Shown one piece after another: positions 1 through 9,320 of a stretch of DNA of 64,000 bases. Made by a program: the position numbers and the translations under genes. Every line of letters begins with the position of its first letter. Position 1 is the first letter of the stretch. The stretch comes from CAWKGC01 sp963849005 (lineage in GTDB: Bacteria; Pseudomonadota; Gammaproteobacteria; Burkholderiales; Usitatibacteraceae), in NCBI GenBank assembly GCA_963849005.1, contig CAWKGC010000025.1, positions 88,891 through 152,890 of the forward strand, given 5' to 3'. A model generated the notes under the pieces. The model was not told the origin of the DNA and did no database searches. It worked only from the letters and a program-made list of their open reading frames with translations.

Positions 1-7
1 TAAATCA

Positions 8-2125
8 ATGAAAAAGACCGATATCGTGACAAGGATTCTAAGTTACGCGGGCGCTTCCCTTTTGCTGGCCCTCACGCTCCTGCTCCCGGGCGCGCAGGCG
101 GCAGAGGAGGAAAAGGTCACGCTCAACTTCGTCAACGCCGACATCCAGTCGGTGATCAAGACGGTCGGCCAGCACACCGGCAAGAACTTCATCCTCGACC
201 CGCGCGTCACCGGCACGGTCAACGTCGTCTCGCAGACGCCGGTGGGCAAGGACCTGCTCTATCCCATCCTGCTCTCGGTGCTGCGCACGCAGGGCTTCGC
301 CGCGGTCGAGGGCAACGGCTTCATCAAGATCGTGCCCGAGTCGGAGGCCAAGACCAATTCCTCGCCGATGGGCGCGGACGCGGCGAGGGTGCCCGGGGAC
401 AAGATCATCACGCGCGTCTTCGTGCTGCAAAACGAGTCCGCGCTGCAACTCGTGCCGGTGCTGCGCCCGCTCGTCACCGCCAACAATTTCATCGCCGCGT
501 ATTCGAGCGGCAACGCCATCGTCATCACCGACTACGCCGAGAACGTGCGCAGGATAGAAAAGATCATCCAGTCGATCGACCTGCCCTCGGGCAGCGAAGT
601 GCAGATGATCAAGCTGAACAACGCCTCCGCCGTGGACGTGGCCGCGACGCTCAATCGCGTCATCTCGGAAGTGAACCCGCCGGCCAATTCGCCCGGGGTG
701 CAGGCGAAGGCGACCATCGCCGTGGACACGCGCTCCAACAGCCTGATCGTGCGCGCCGACAGCCCGGCCGTGGTGAACCGCATCAAGGGCGTGGTCGCGG
801 CCCTCGATGCGCCGGGCGCGGCGAGCGGCAACATCTACGTGGTGTTCCTGCGCAACGCCGAGGCGACGCGCATCGCCGACATGCTGCGCGCCCTGATGTC
901 GGGCAGCCAGGTCGGCAGCGCCGCCACGGCGATCACGAACGTCGCGCAGGCGGCCAGCGCCAATGCCGGGGCGGGCCAGCAGGCCACGTCGCCCCTTTCC
1001 ACCAGCCAGGCTACGACGGCCGCGCCCGCATCCGCCATCCAGGCCTTCCCGCAGACCAATTCGCTGATCATCACCGCGACCGAGCCGGTGTACCGCAGCC
1101 TGCGCGCGGTGATCGACAAGCTCGATGTGCGCCGCGCGCAGGTGCTGGTCGAAGCCCTCGTCATCGAGGTCTCGGTCGGCAAGGGCTCGGAATTCGGCGT
1201 GCAGTTCCAGGGCTTCCAGGGCATCAACCGCGACGGTGTGCAGGCGATCGGCGGCACCAACTTCTCGACCAGCCCGCAGGTCTCCTCCAACCCCGGCACC
1301 AACATCATCGGCCTGGCGCAGAGCCTCACTTCGATCGGCACGGGACTCAACCTCGGCATCATCAACGGCAAGATCACGATCCCCGGCACCGACATCCAGA
1401 TCCTCAACCTGAACGTGCTCGCCCGCGCGCTCGAATCCGACCTGGGCACCAACATCCTCGCCACGCCGAACATCCTCACGCTCGACAACGAGGAAGCGCG
1501 CCTGCTGGTCGGCCAGAACGTGCCCTTCCTCACCGGCAGCTACACTACCAGCGCGAGCGTCCAGACCAACCCGTTCCAGACCATCGAACGCAAGGACATC
1601 GGCCTGACGCTCCGCGTGAGGCCGCAGATCACCGAAGCGGGCACCGTCAAGCTCACGGTGTTCCAGGAGATCTCGACGATTTCCCGCGATACCACGGTAA
1701 AGAGCTCCGACCTGATCCTGAACAAGCGCTCGCTCGAATCCACCGTGCTGGTGGACGACGGCCAGATCATCGTGATGGGGGGCCTGATCCAGGATGACCA
1801 GGTCGCCTCGGTCGACAAGGTGCCGTTCTTCGGCGACATCCCGTACCTCGGCAGCCTCTTCAAGTACGAATCGCGCACCCGCAACAAGACCAACCTGATG
1901 GTGTTCCTGCGCCCCTACGTGCTGCGTGACGACGTCTCCGCCCGCGTGCTCACCAGCGAGCGCTACGACTACATCCGCAACGAGCAGGGCAAGATGAACC
2001 TGCCGCGAAACGTGCTGCTGCCCGCGGCCAGCGCAGTCCAGCTGCCCGGGCTCGACGAAAGGGGCCGGCCGCCGACCATGATCCTGCCGCAGGCGCCGCA
2101 GCTCGAGCCGGCCGAGCCGCAATGA
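8..2125 (+). CDS. gspD: Type II secretion system secretin GspD
   Basis: Outer-membrane secretin channel of the type II secretion system, 705 residues, a usual length for GspD. The N-terminus is a signal peptide with hydrophobic stretch LLLALTLLLPGAQA, cleaved near residue 31. An N0 domain follows (VTLNFVNADIQSVIKTVG), then repeated N1-N3 modules, with an Ala/Gln/Ser-rich insertion around residues 300-345 in the N3 region. The C-terminal secretin domain carries the conserved VPFFGDIPYLGSLFK stretch and the LMVFLRPYVLRD end. It is first in an operon whose genes mostly overlap by 4 bases; its stop overlaps the gspE start. The TAA just before it probably ends gspC. No pilotin-type S-domain is obvious at the Pro-rich C-terminus. 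The identification is secure. Confidence 0.96.
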   Translation: MKKTDIVTRILSYAGASLLLALTLLLPGAQAAEEEKVTLNFVNADIQSVIKTVGQHTGKNFILDPRVTGTVNVVSQTPVGKDLLYPILLSVLRTQGFAAVEGNGFIKIVPESEAKTNSSPMGADAARVPGDKIITRVFVLQNESALQLVPVLRPLVTANNFIAAYSSGNAIVITDYAENVRRIEKIIQSIDLPSGSEVQMIKLNNASAVDVAATLNRVISEVNPPANSPGVQAKATIAVDTRSNSLIVRADSPAVVNRIKGVVAALDAPGAASGNIYVVFLRNAEATRIADMLRALMSGSQVGSAATAITNVAQAASANAGAGQQATSPLSTSQATTAAPASAIQAFPQTNSLIITATEPVYRSLRAVIDKLDVRRAQVLVEALVIEVSVGKGSEFGVQFQGFQGINRDGVQAIGGTNFSTSPQVSSNPGTNIIGLAQSLTSIGTGLNLGIINGKITIPGTDIQILNLNVLARALESDLGTNILATPNILTLDNEEARLLVGQNVPFLTGSYTTSASVQTNPFQTIERKDIGLTLRVRPQITEAGTVKLTVFQEISTISRDTTVKSSDLILNKRSLESTVLVDDGQIIVMGGLIQDDQVASVDKVPFFGDIPYLGSLFKYESRTRNKTNLMVFLRPYVLRDDVSARVLTSERYDYIRNEQGKMNLPRNVLLPAASAVQLPGLDERGRPPTMILPQAPQLEPAEPQ

Positions 2126-3637
2126 CAGCCCCGCTCCCGCGCACCGTGAATCCCCAGCACCTCGATCCCGCCGTCACGCGGCTCCTGCCCTACGCCTTCG
2201 CCAAGGCCAAGGGCGTGATCGCCGCGCGCATCGAAGGCGGCGCGCTCGAGGTGTGGCTGCGCCCCAATCCGCAGGCGGCGACGCTCGCCGAAGTGCGGCG
2301 CATGACCGGCAAGCCCTTGCGCGAAGTGCTGCTCTCGGCAGAGGAATTCGAGCAGTGCATTTCGCTCGCGTATTCCACGGACCGCTCCGACGCGGAGACG
2401 GTCAACATCGACATCGGCGAATCGCTCGACCTCGCGCGCCTGACCGAACAGCTGCCCGAGATCACGGACCTGCTCGAGGCCGAGAACGACGCGCCCATCA
2501 TCCGCCTCATCAACGCGCTGCTGACGCAGGCCGCGCGCGAGGGGGCCTCCGACATCCACATCGAGATCTTCGAGTCGCGCTCCGTGGTGCGCTTCCGCGT
2601 CGACGGCGCGCTGCGCGACGTGGTCGAGCCCAAGCGCGGGCTGCACGCGGCGATGGTCTCGCGCATCAAGGTGATGGCCTCGCTCGACATCGCCGAGAAA
2701 CGCCTTCCCCAGGACGGCCGCATCGCGCTGAGGGTCGCGGGCCGCCCGATCGACGTGCGCGTCTCGACCATTCCCACCGCGAACGGCGAACGCGCCGTGC
2801 TCAGGCTCCTCGACAAGCAGGCCGGCCGCCTCACGCTCGATTCCCTTGGCATGGATGCGAAGACCCGCGACGAGATCGATGCGCTGGTGCAGCAGCCGCA
2901 CGGGATCTTCCTGGTCACCGGGCCCACGGGTTCGGGCAAGACCACGACGCTCTACGCGGCGCTTTCGCGGCTGGACAGGAAGACGCGCAACATCATGACG
3001 GTCGAGGACCCGATCGAGTACGAACTCGACGGCGTCGGCCAGACGCAGGTCAACCCGAAGATCGAGATGAGCTTCGCCCGCGCGCTCCGCGCGATCCTGC
3101 GCCAGGACCCGGACGTGGTGATGATCGGCGAGATCCGCGACCTCGAGACCGCGCAGATCGCAGTGCAGGCCTCGCTCACCGGCCACCTCGTGCTCGCCAC
3201 GCTCCACACCAACGATGCGCCGGGCGCGGTGACGCGCCTGGTGGACATGGGCATCGAACCCTACCTGCTGTCCTCGACGCTGGTCGGCGCGCTTGCGCAG
3301 CGCCTGGTGAGGAAGCTCTGCCCCGACTGCAAGCAGCCCCACGAGCCGGATGCGGCCGAGCGCAGCGCATTCGGCGCCGACGCGCCACGCGCGCCTCTAC
3401 AAGCCGGTGGGCTGCGGCAACTGCAACTTCACCGGCTTCAAGGGCCGCACCGGCATCTACGAACTGCTCACCGTGGACGAGCCGCTGCGCAAGCTCATCC
3501 ACGACAGCGGCGCCGAGCGCGACATCCGCGACCAGGCCGTCGCCGGCGGCATGCTTCGCCTGCGCGAAGACGGGCTGCGCTGGGTGCGCGAGGGCGTGAC
3601 TTCGCTCGACGAAGTGTTGCGCGTCACGCGTACCTGA
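2122..3637 (+). CDS. gspE: Type II secretion ATPase GspE, broken by one frameshift near 3385
   Basis: Cytoplasmic hexameric ATPase that powers the secretion pseudopilus. The first frame (2122 to about 3390) contains the Walker A motif GPTGSGKTTT near 2923-2950, the Walker B/His region (VVMIGEIRDLETAQIA), and the first pair of the zinc tetracysteine motif, CPDC. Near 3385 the reading moves to the next frame, which supplies LYKPVGCGNCNFTGFKGRTG and the rest of the C-terminal domain to the TGA at 3635-3637. The two Cys pairs of one zinc site thus lie on either side of the break. The shift equals one extra base (or two lost) in a GC-only tract, gacgcgccacgcgcgcc. The rest is well conserved, so a sequencing indel is more likely than a true pseudogene. 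Without correction the first frame reads straight on into gspF. Confidence 0.9.
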
Positions 3638-3651
3638 CCCCCGGGGTCGCC

Positions 3652-4866
3652 ATGCCCGGCTACCGATACCAGGCGTACAACGTCGAAGGAAAAGTCCACC
3701 GCGGGGTGCTGGAGGCGGACAGCGCGCGCCAGGCGCGCTCGCTCCTGCGCGAACAGGGCCTCACGCCGCACAAGGTCGATGTCATCCAGGCCGCCAACGA
3801 TTCCGGCGGCGGGCGCTTCCGCGCCCTCAAGCTGACCGCTACGGAACTCACGCAGCTCACGCGCCAGCTCGCCTCGCTGCTGGAGGCCGGCCTTACCGTC
3901 GAGCAGGCCTTCAACGCGCTGATCGAGCAGGCCGAAAGCGAGCGCGAGCGCCAGGTGCTCGCGGCGCTGCGCGGCGAGATCGTCTCCGGGAACACGGTCG
4001 CCAACGCGCTGGGCCAGTTCCCGCAGGTCTTCCCCGAGCTTTACCGCACGCTGGTTGCCGCGGGCGAGACCTCGGGACAGCTGCCGCAGGTGCTCTCGCG
4101 GCTCGCCGACTACCTCGAGGACCGCCACGCGCTGAAGGGCCGGCTCCTGCTGGCCACGATCTATCCGGCGATCGTGTTCTTCGTTTCGATGGCGGTGGTG
4201 GTTGCGCTGCTCGTTTTCGTCGTGCCGCAGGTGGTGCAGGTGTTCCAGCACGCGCGCCAGGAACTGCCGCTCCTCACGCGCGCGCTGATCGCATTCTCGG
4301 GCTTCCTGAAGGCGACCGGCTGGATATGGCTGTTGCTGGCGGTCGGCGGCGCCATCGCGTGGCGCGCGATGATGAAGCGCGCCGGCTTCCGCGAAGCGTC
4401 GCACCGCGCGCTGCTCGGCATTCCCGCGCTGGGCAAGCTCCTGCGCCATCTCGATTCCGCGCGCCTTGCCGCCACGCTCTCGATCCTCGTCGGTTCGCGC
4501 GTGCCGATCCTCCAGGCCCTCGATGCGGGCGTCGGCGTGATGATGCTCACCCCGATGCGCGAAGCCCTCACCCAGGCAACGCGGGGCGTGCGCGAAGGCC
4601 AGACGCTGGCGCGCGCGCTCGGCGCGACGAAGTCCTTCCCGCCGGTCATGGTGCACCTCATCGCCAGCGGCGAGACCAGCGGGCGCCTCGACGAGTCGCT
4701 CGCCCGCGCGGCGAAGCAGCAGCAAAACGACATCGCCACGCGGCTCTCGGCCACCGCCGCGGTCTTCGAGCCGGCGATGATCCTCTTCATGGGCGGCACG
4801 GTGCTGCTGATCGTGCTGGCCGTGCTGCTGCCGATATTCCAATTGAACCAACTGGTGGGACGATGA
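3652..4866 (+). CDS. gspF: Type II secretion inner-membrane platform protein GspF
   Basis: Polytopic inner-membrane protein (404 residues) at the centre of the secretion assembly platform, contacting GspE and GspL. The start is the ATG at 3652, encoding MPGYRYQAYNVEGKVHRGVL, the typical GspF N-terminus. Two T2SSF domains follow, the first with the pattern LTRQLASLLEAGLTVEQAF, and the second with LSILVGSRVPILQALDAG. Three membrane segments are visible: IYPAIVFFVSMAVVVALLVFV, a central one, and the C-terminal MILFMGGTVLLIVLAVLLPIF. The end overlaps gspG by 4 bases (ATGA). The frame is open upstream only because of the gspE frameshift. Confidence 0.96.
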   Translation: MPGYRYQAYNVEGKVHRGVLEADSARQARSLLREQGLTPHKVDVIQAANDSGGGRFRALKLTATELTQLTRQLASLLEAGLTVEQAFNALIEQAESERERQVLAALRGEIVSGNTVANALGQFPQVFPELYRTLVAAGETSGQLPQVLSRLADYLEDRHALKGRLLLATIYPAIVFFVSMAVVVALLVFVVPQVVQVFQHARQELPLLTRALIAFSGFLKATGWIWLLLAVGGAIAWRAMMKRAGFREASHRALLGIPALGKLLRHLDSARLAATLSILVGSRVPILQALDAGVGVMMLTPMREALTQATRGVREGQTLARALGATKSFPPVMVHLIASGETSGRLDESLARAAKQQQNDIATRLSATAAVFEPAMILFMGGTVLLIVLAVLLPIFQLNQLVGR

Positions 4867-5282
4867 AACGACAGAGCGCCTTCACCCTGATCGAAGTCCT
4901 GGTCGTGGTCGCCATCCTCGGCATCCTCGCCGCGATCGTGGTGCCGAACCTGATGGGCCGCCCCGACGAGGCACGCCGCGTCGCCGCCAAGGCCGAGATC
5001 GCGACCATCGTGCAGGCGCTGAAGCTCTATCGCCTCGACAACGGCTTCTACCCTTCCACGGACCAGGGCCTGCAGGCGCTGGTGACGCGGCCCACGGGCA
5101 ACCCGGCCCCGGCCAACTGGAAATCCGGCGGCTATCTCGAGCGGCTGCCGAAAGACCCGTGGGGCGGCGACTACCAGTACCTGCAGCCGGGCGTGCGCGG
5201 CGAGATCGACCTCTACAGCCTCGGCGCGGACCGCGCCAAGGGTGGCGAGGGCAACGCAGCCGACATCGGCAACTGGGAATAG
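4863..5282 (+). CDS. gspG: Major pseudopilin GspG
   Basis: Major pseudopilin, 139 residues, the structural subunit of the periplasmic secretion piston. A short basic leader MKRQSA precedes the type IV prepilin helix FTLIEVLVVVAILGILAAIV with Glu at +5. Unusually the residue before Phe is Ala, where Gly is normal for prepilin peptidase. The C-terminal part has the GspG signature: YPSTDQGLQALV, LPKDPWGGDYQY and the calcium-loop region DLYSLGADRAKGGEG. It starts inside the gspF stop codon. Confidence 0.95.
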   Translation: MKRQSAFTLIEVLVVVAILGILAAIVVPNLMGRPDEARRVAAKAEIATIVQALKLYRLDNGFYPSTDQGLQALVTRPTGNPAPANWKSGGYLERLPKDPWGGDYQYLQPGVRGEIDLYSLGADRAKGGEGNAADIGNWE

Positions 5283-5292
5283 CCTGCCTGCA

Positions 5293-5817
5293 ATGTCCCT
5301 GCCCTCACCTTCGACACCAACTCATTGGCGTCCATCGGCGTCCATCGGCGGTTCCCTTTGCCTTGGCTTCACGCTGGTGGAGCTGCTCGTCGTAGTGGCG
5401 ATCATAGGGCTCACGCTGGCGTTCGTGACGCTGAACCTGTTCCCGGACGACCAAACCCAGGCCAAGCGCGAAGCGGAGCGCATCGCGGCATTGCTCGAAC
5501 AGGCAAGGGACGACGCCTGGTTCGGCGGAAGGCCGACGGTCGCCACTTTCGCGGAATCGAGCGTGAGTGTCGCGCGCGTGAACCGCAAGCGCGCACTCGA
5601 ATCGTTGCCCGATCGCACGGTCATGCTGCCCGCCTCCGTGCAGGCCTCGCTCGTCTCCCTCGCCAATGCGCCCGCGCCGGCGGATGCGACCCTGCCCTTC
5701 GTCCCGGACGGCCTCGGCGTAGCGTTCCGCGTGCAGGTCGATGCCGGCGCGGCGCGGCGCTACATCGAGGGCGACGCGGCAGGCGCGATCCGGATCCTCG
5801 AACGCCCCGCGACATGA
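5293..5817 (+). CDS. gspH: Minor pseudopilin GspH with an aberrant long leader
   Basis: Minor pseudopilin (174 residues from the ATG at 5293). The prepilin cleavage site and helix are clear: LG/FTLVELLVVVAIIGLTL, with Glu at +5. The leader is about 24 residues, where 5-10 basic residues are usual, and the residue before Gly is Leu rather than Arg or Lys. Bases 5323-5364 inside the leader match a dispersed repeat family seen again at 47.6 and 63.5 kb, so the original 5' end seems to have been replaced by repeat DNA. The gap to gspG (10 bases) also breaks the operon's habit of 4-base overlaps. No nearer in-frame start exists before the cleavage site. The globular part looks normal for GspH (GLGVAFRVQVD). 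Confidence 0.87.
   Translation: MSLPSPSTPTHWRPSASIGGSLCLGFTLVELLVVVAIIGLTLAFVTLNLFPDDQTQAKREAERIAALLEQARDDAWFGGRPTVATFAESSVSVARVNRKRALESLPDRTVMLPASVQASLVSLANAPAPADATLPFVPDGLGVAFRVQVDAGAARRYIEGDAAGAIRILERPAT
5323..5364 (+). repeat. Copy of the CGGCGTTCATCGGCG-type dispersed repeat inside gspH
   Basis: The stretch reads cattggcgtccatcggcg, followed by another tccatcggcgg unit and ttccctttgcctt. It parallels the right arm of the inverted repeat at 47642-47678 and the sequence just after it (a short spacer, then cctttgcct). A shorter relative, catcggcgtccattggcgg, lies at 63462-63480. This copy is translated as part of the GspH leader. Confidence 0.7.
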
Positions 5818-6179
5818 AGCGCGCGCGCGGCTTCACGCTCATCGAAGTGCTGATCGCGCTGGCGATACTGGCGATCGCGCTCGCCGCCACGACCCGCGCC
5901 GCAAGCCTCGCCACCGACAGCGCGCTCGAGACGCGCCAGCGCCTGCTCGCGACGTGGACCGCGGAGAACCGCATCGCCGAGCTGCACGCGCGCCGCGCGT
6001 TCCCCGGCGTGGGAGAGACCCGGCTCGAGGCGGAAAACGGCGGCGCGAACTTCGTGCTGCGCGAGAACGTCGCCGATACGCCCAACCCGCTCATGCGCCG
6101 CGTCGAGATCGCGGTCGCCGATGCGCGCGACCCGGGCCGCTCGCTCGCCACGCTCACCGCCTACGTCGCCCGGCAATGA
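5814..6179 (+). CDS. gspI: Minor pseudopilin GspI
   Basis: Minor pseudopilin of 121 residues that helps form the pseudopilus tip with GspJ and GspK. The leader MKRARG is followed by FTLIEVLIALAILAIALAA, with the Gly/Phe cleavage site and Glu at +5. The body has the GspI features ASLATDSALETRQRLLATWTAENRIAEL and a C-terminal MRRVEIAVADA strand. It starts within the gspH stop (ATGA overlap), and its own stop overlaps gspJ the same way. Confidence 0.94.
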   Translation: MKRARGFTLIEVLIALAILAIALAATTRAASLATDSALETRQRLLATWTAENRIAELHARRAFPGVGETRLEAENGGANFVLRENVADTPNPLMRRVEIAVADARDPGRSLATLTAYVARQ

Positions 6180-6784
6180 AGCGCGAGCGCGGCTTCACCC
6201 TGATCGAGCTTGTCTGCGCGCTCGCGATCTTCGCGCTGATGGCGGGCTTCGCGTACCGCAGCCTCACCTCGCTCCTGGAAAGCCGCGAGGCGCTCGAGCG
6301 TGAATCGCGGAAGTGGCGCGACCTCGCGCTCTTCATCGGCCGTGTCGAGCGCGACCTCGCCTCCGTCGTGAACCGCCGCGGCTTCGCCTCCACGGGCGCG
6401 CTCCTGCCGCCGGTCTCCTCGACGCTCGATGCCGCGCGCGGCGCATCCGAAGGCCTCGCGATGCTGCGCGCCGGCATGGGCCTCGCGAAGGGCAGCGGCG
6501 CCGCGCCGCAGCGGGTCGGCTATCGCCTGGCCGACGGCAAGGTCGAGCTGCTCAGCTGGGCTGCGCCCGACAGCGCGCCGCGCAGCGCGCCCGAGGCCAG
6601 CACCATCCTCGCCGGCGTGCGCAAGCTGGAATTCCGCTTCATGGCCCCGTCGGGCGAATGGCGGCCGAACTGGGGCGCTCCCGGCACCACCGAGGGGCCG
6701 CCGCTGGCGGTTTCGCTCGCCGTCGAGCTCGAAAGCGGCGAGACGGTGCGCCGCGTGATCGGCCTTCCGAATTTCCCGAAATGA
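6176..6784 (+). CDS. gspJ: Minor pseudopilin GspJ
   Basis: Minor pseudopilin of 202 residues. The leader MKRERG and helix FTLIELVCALAIFALMAGFA fit a type IV prepilin cleaved before Phe. The following region, SLTSLLESREALERESRKWRDLALFIGRVERDL, resembles the GspJ helix, and the C-terminal half has strands with LEFRFMAPSGEWRPNWG. It overlaps gspI and gspK by 4 bases each and is probably translationally coupled to both. Confidence 0.94.
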   Translation: MKRERGFTLIELVCALAIFALMAGFAYRSLTSLLESREALERESRKWRDLALFIGRVERDLASVVNRRGFASTGALLPPVSSTLDAARGASEGLAMLRAGMGLAKGSGAAPQRVGYRLADGKVELLSWAAPDSAPRSAPEASTILAGVRKLEFRFMAPSGEWRPNWGAPGTTEGPPLAVSLAVELESGETVRRVIGLPNFPK

Positions 6785-7707
6785 CTTCCCGTCGCCAGCG
6801 CGGCGCCGCGCTCATCACCGCCGTGCTGATCGTGGCATTGGCCGCGACGACCGCCGGCGTGATGCTGCAGCGGCAATCGGCCACGCTCAACCAGGCGGCG
6901 CTGGTGATGACGCGCGCGCAGGCAGACCTGTACGCGCGGGCCGGCATCGACTGGGCCAGGGCAGTGATCGCGGTGGACCAGAAGTCCGCCGGCTCGGTGG
7001 ACCACCTCGACGAAGGCTGGGCGAGGCCCATGCTCGGACTGCCGGTGGAAGGCGCGGTGGTCGGCGGCAGGATAGAGGACGCGCAGGCCCGCTTCAACCT
7101 GAACAACCTCGTCTCGGGCAATGCCCGGAATGTCGCCGACGTGGACACATTCAAGCGGCTGCTTTCAAGCCTGCAGCTCTCGCCGGACCTCGCCGACGCC
7201 GTGGCCGACTGGATCGACACGGACGACGTCCCGGTCGGCGGCGGGGGCGCGGAGGACGCCTGGTACCTGTCCCAGCCGCAGCCCTACCGCGCCGCCAACC
7301 AGCCGCTCGCGCAAATCGAGGAACTGCTGCGCATCAAGGGCTTCGACGCCAGGGCCTTCGCCCGGCTCGCCCCCTTCGTGACCGCATTGCCGGGGCGCAC
7401 GCCGGTCAATGCCAATACCGCGCCAGAAGAGGTGCTCGCGGCGCTGCTGCCGGAGATGTCCGGCGAAGAAGTGCGCAAACTCATTGCCGTGCGCGCTGCA
7501 AAACCGTTCGCGAACCTGGAAGACCTCAAGTCCCGCGCCAAGGGCGCCAAGCCGGCAACCCTGCAGAACGCGTTCGACGTGAAGACCGCGTACTTCCTCG
7601 CCGAGGTCTCGGTTTCCGCCGAGGGCGTGGAAACGCTGACCGAAGCGCTGCTCGGCCGCTCGGCAAACCAGCCCCCCGCTATAATCTGGCTGAAGAGCGT
7701 CTTCTAG
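6781..7707 (+). CDS. gspK: Large minor pseudopilin GspK
   Basis: Tip pseudopilin of 308 residues, the largest of the set, as usual for GspK. The leader MTSRRQRG precedes AALITAVLIVALAATTAGVM. The absence of Glu at +5 is normal for this subunit and is thought to place it at the pilus tip. The body includes the helix-hairpin-helix-like stretch TPVNANTAPEEVLAALLPEM and the segment VADWIDTDDVPVGGGGAEDAWYL typical of GspK. After its stop, 41 bases without evident signals precede gspL. Confidence 0.94.
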   Translation: MTSRRQRGAALITAVLIVALAATTAGVMLQRQSATLNQAALVMTRAQADLYARAGIDWARAVIAVDQKSAGSVDHLDEGWARPMLGLPVEGAVVGGRIEDAQARFNLNNLVSGNARNVADVDTFKRLLSSLQLSPDLADAVADWIDTDDVPVGGGGAEDAWYLSQPQPYRAANQPLAQIEELLRIKGFDARAFARLAPFVTALPGRTPVNANTAPEEVLAALLPEMSGEEVRKLIAVRAAKPFANLEDLKSRAKGAKPATLQNAFDVKTAYFLAEVSVSAEGVETLTEALLGRSANQPPAIIWLKSVF

Positions 7708-7748
7708 CGGACCCCCGAGGGCGCGGCGCCTCCCGAAATTCCAGCGCG

Positions 7749-8840
7749 ATGAAACTCCGGCTTTTCGCCTCCCCTGCCGACCATCCCGATGCCGACACGC
7801 GCTTCGCATGGCGCCTGCTCGATGCGCGGGGCGCGTTCCTGCGCGAAGGCCACAGCGTGCTCGCCGAAGTGCCGGACGCAGGCGATGTCGAGCTGGTGCT
7901 GCCGGTGGCGCGCGTGCTCTTCGCCCGCCTCGCATTGCCGAAGGTCGGCGCGAAGACGCTCAAGGAACTGCTGCCCTTCGCGGTCGAGGACAGCCTGCTC
8001 GCCGACCCCGACCAGATCCATGCCGTCGCCGGGCGCGCCAACGCGCGCGGCGAAAGCGTGGTCGCGGTGGTCGACCGGCGCTGGCTGAAGGCGCAGCTCG
8101 ACACGCTGGACGCGGCAGGCCTCGCCCCGCGGCGCGCCTTCTGCGAAACCGCGCTGGTGCCGCGCGAACCGGGCGCGTGGACGGTGGTGGCCGGGCACAC
8201 GCACGGCTTTCTCGTCGATGGCGACGGGCTGGCGATGGGCTTCGACGTCGCGCCCGACGGCTCACCGCCGCTGGCGATCCGGCTCGCGCTCAAGGAGGCC
8301 GCAGGCCGCGAGCGGGCGGCAACCAAGCTGGTCATCGTTGCCGATGCGCCGCTCGCCAACTGGAGCGAGGACCTCGGCGTGGAGGTGGAGATGCGCCCGC
8401 CGCCCAGGCTCACCGATGCGGTGAGAGTCGATCCGGGCGCGGTGAACCTGCTCGAAGGCGAGTTCGCGCCCCGGTCCGGCGGCGAGGGCTTCGCTTTCCC
8501 GCGCGGCGTGGCGATTGCCGGGATCGTGCTTGCGGCCGCCTTCTTCCTGCACGCGCTGGCCGGATGGTGGACGCTTGCCCGCGAAACTTCGCGGTTGGTC
8601 TCCGAGCAGGAGGCGATCTTCCGCGCCTCTTTCCCCGAAGCGAAGGCCGTGATCGATCCGCCGTTGCAGATGGGGCGCAACCTCGCCGCCTTGCAGCGCG
8701 CCAACGGCATGGCGAGCGAGACCGATTTCCTCGCGCTGGTCTCCGGCCTCGGGCGCGCGCTCCCCGCAGCGCCGGGCAAGGTGAAAAGCCTCGAGTACAA
8801 GGACGGCAAGCTCACGAGCGCCATGGAGGCCGCGAAATGA
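7749..8840 (+). CDS. gspL: Type II secretion protein GspL
   Basis: Bitopic inner-membrane platform protein of 363 residues that recruits GspE. The N-terminal part (about residues 1-235) is the actin-like cytoplasmic domain, with LPKVGAKTLKELLPFAVEDSLL being characteristic. One membrane helix lies near residues 255-278 (GVAIAGIVLAAAFFLHALAG). A short periplasmic ferredoxin-like domain follows. It overlaps gspM by 4 bases. Sequence divergence is high in this family, so the call rests on order plus the LLPFAVED motif. Confidence 0.9.
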   Translation: MKLRLFASPADHPDADTRFAWRLLDARGAFLREGHSVLAEVPDAGDVELVLPVARVLFARLALPKVGAKTLKELLPFAVEDSLLADPDQIHAVAGRANARGESVVAVVDRRWLKAQLDTLDAAGLAPRRAFCETALVPREPGAWTVVAGHTHGFLVDGDGLAMGFDVAPDGSPPLAIRLALKEAAGRERAATKLVIVADAPLANWSEDLGVEVEMRPPPRLTDAVRVDPGAVNLLEGEFAPRSGGEGFAFPRGVAIAGIVLAAAFFLHALAGWWTLARETSRLVSEQEAIFRASFPEAKAVIDPPLQMGRNLAALQRANGMASETDFLALVSGLGRALPAAPGKVKSLEYKDGKLTSAMEAAK

Positions 8841-9319
8841 ACGCCGTCACCGCGCAGTGGCGCTCGCGCAGCGACTCCGAACGCACGCGCATCACCGCGA
8901 TGGCCGCGATCGTTGCGCTGGTGCTGCTGGTGGTGCTGGCATGGCTGCCGATGCAGCGCGCCAGCGCGCGGCTCGAGAACGAGCTGCCGGGATTGCGCGC
9001 CGCCACGGCCACGATGAAGCGGCAGGCGGAGCAAGTCGCGGCCTTGCGCGCGGCGCCGCCACGCAGCGTGGCCGCGCCGCAGCCGCTCGCCGGCCTCGCG
9101 GGCAGCGGCGCACTGGCGCAGGCGCTGCCGGGCGCCCAGGTCGCCGCGCTCGACGACAGGCGGTTGCGCGTCACGGCCAGCGATGTTTCCTGGGGCGCGC
9201 TGCTCGACTGGATCGCCAACGCCCGGGCCCAGCACGGGCTGGACGTGGCCGCCGCGCGCATCGAAGCGCTGCCGATGACGGGACGCGTCAAGGCCGACCT
9301 GACGCTGGAAAGGCCGTAG
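8837..9319 (+). CDS. gspM: Type II secretion protein GspM
   Basis: Bitopic inner-membrane protein of 160 residues, partner of GspL. A short cytoplasmic N-terminus is followed by the membrane helix AMAAIVALVLLVVLAWLPMQ, a coiled segment and a small periplasmic domain ending with VKADLTLERP. Identity comes from its size, topology and position directly after gspL. Confidence 0.88.
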   Translation: MNAVTAQWRSRSDSERTRITAMAAIVALVLLVVLAWLPMQRASARLENELPGLRAATATMKRQAEQVAALRAAPPRSVAAPQPLAGLAGSGALAQALPGAQVAALDDRRLRVTASDVSWGALLDWIANARAQHGLDVAAARIEALPMTGRVKADLTLERP

Positions 9320-9320
9320 C

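Noticed and set aside
2122..4866. A single 914-residue GspE-GspF fusion
   Set aside because: The middle (about 3390-3640) is out-of-frame translation; the true GspE C-terminus is in the next frame and gspF has its own start at 3652.
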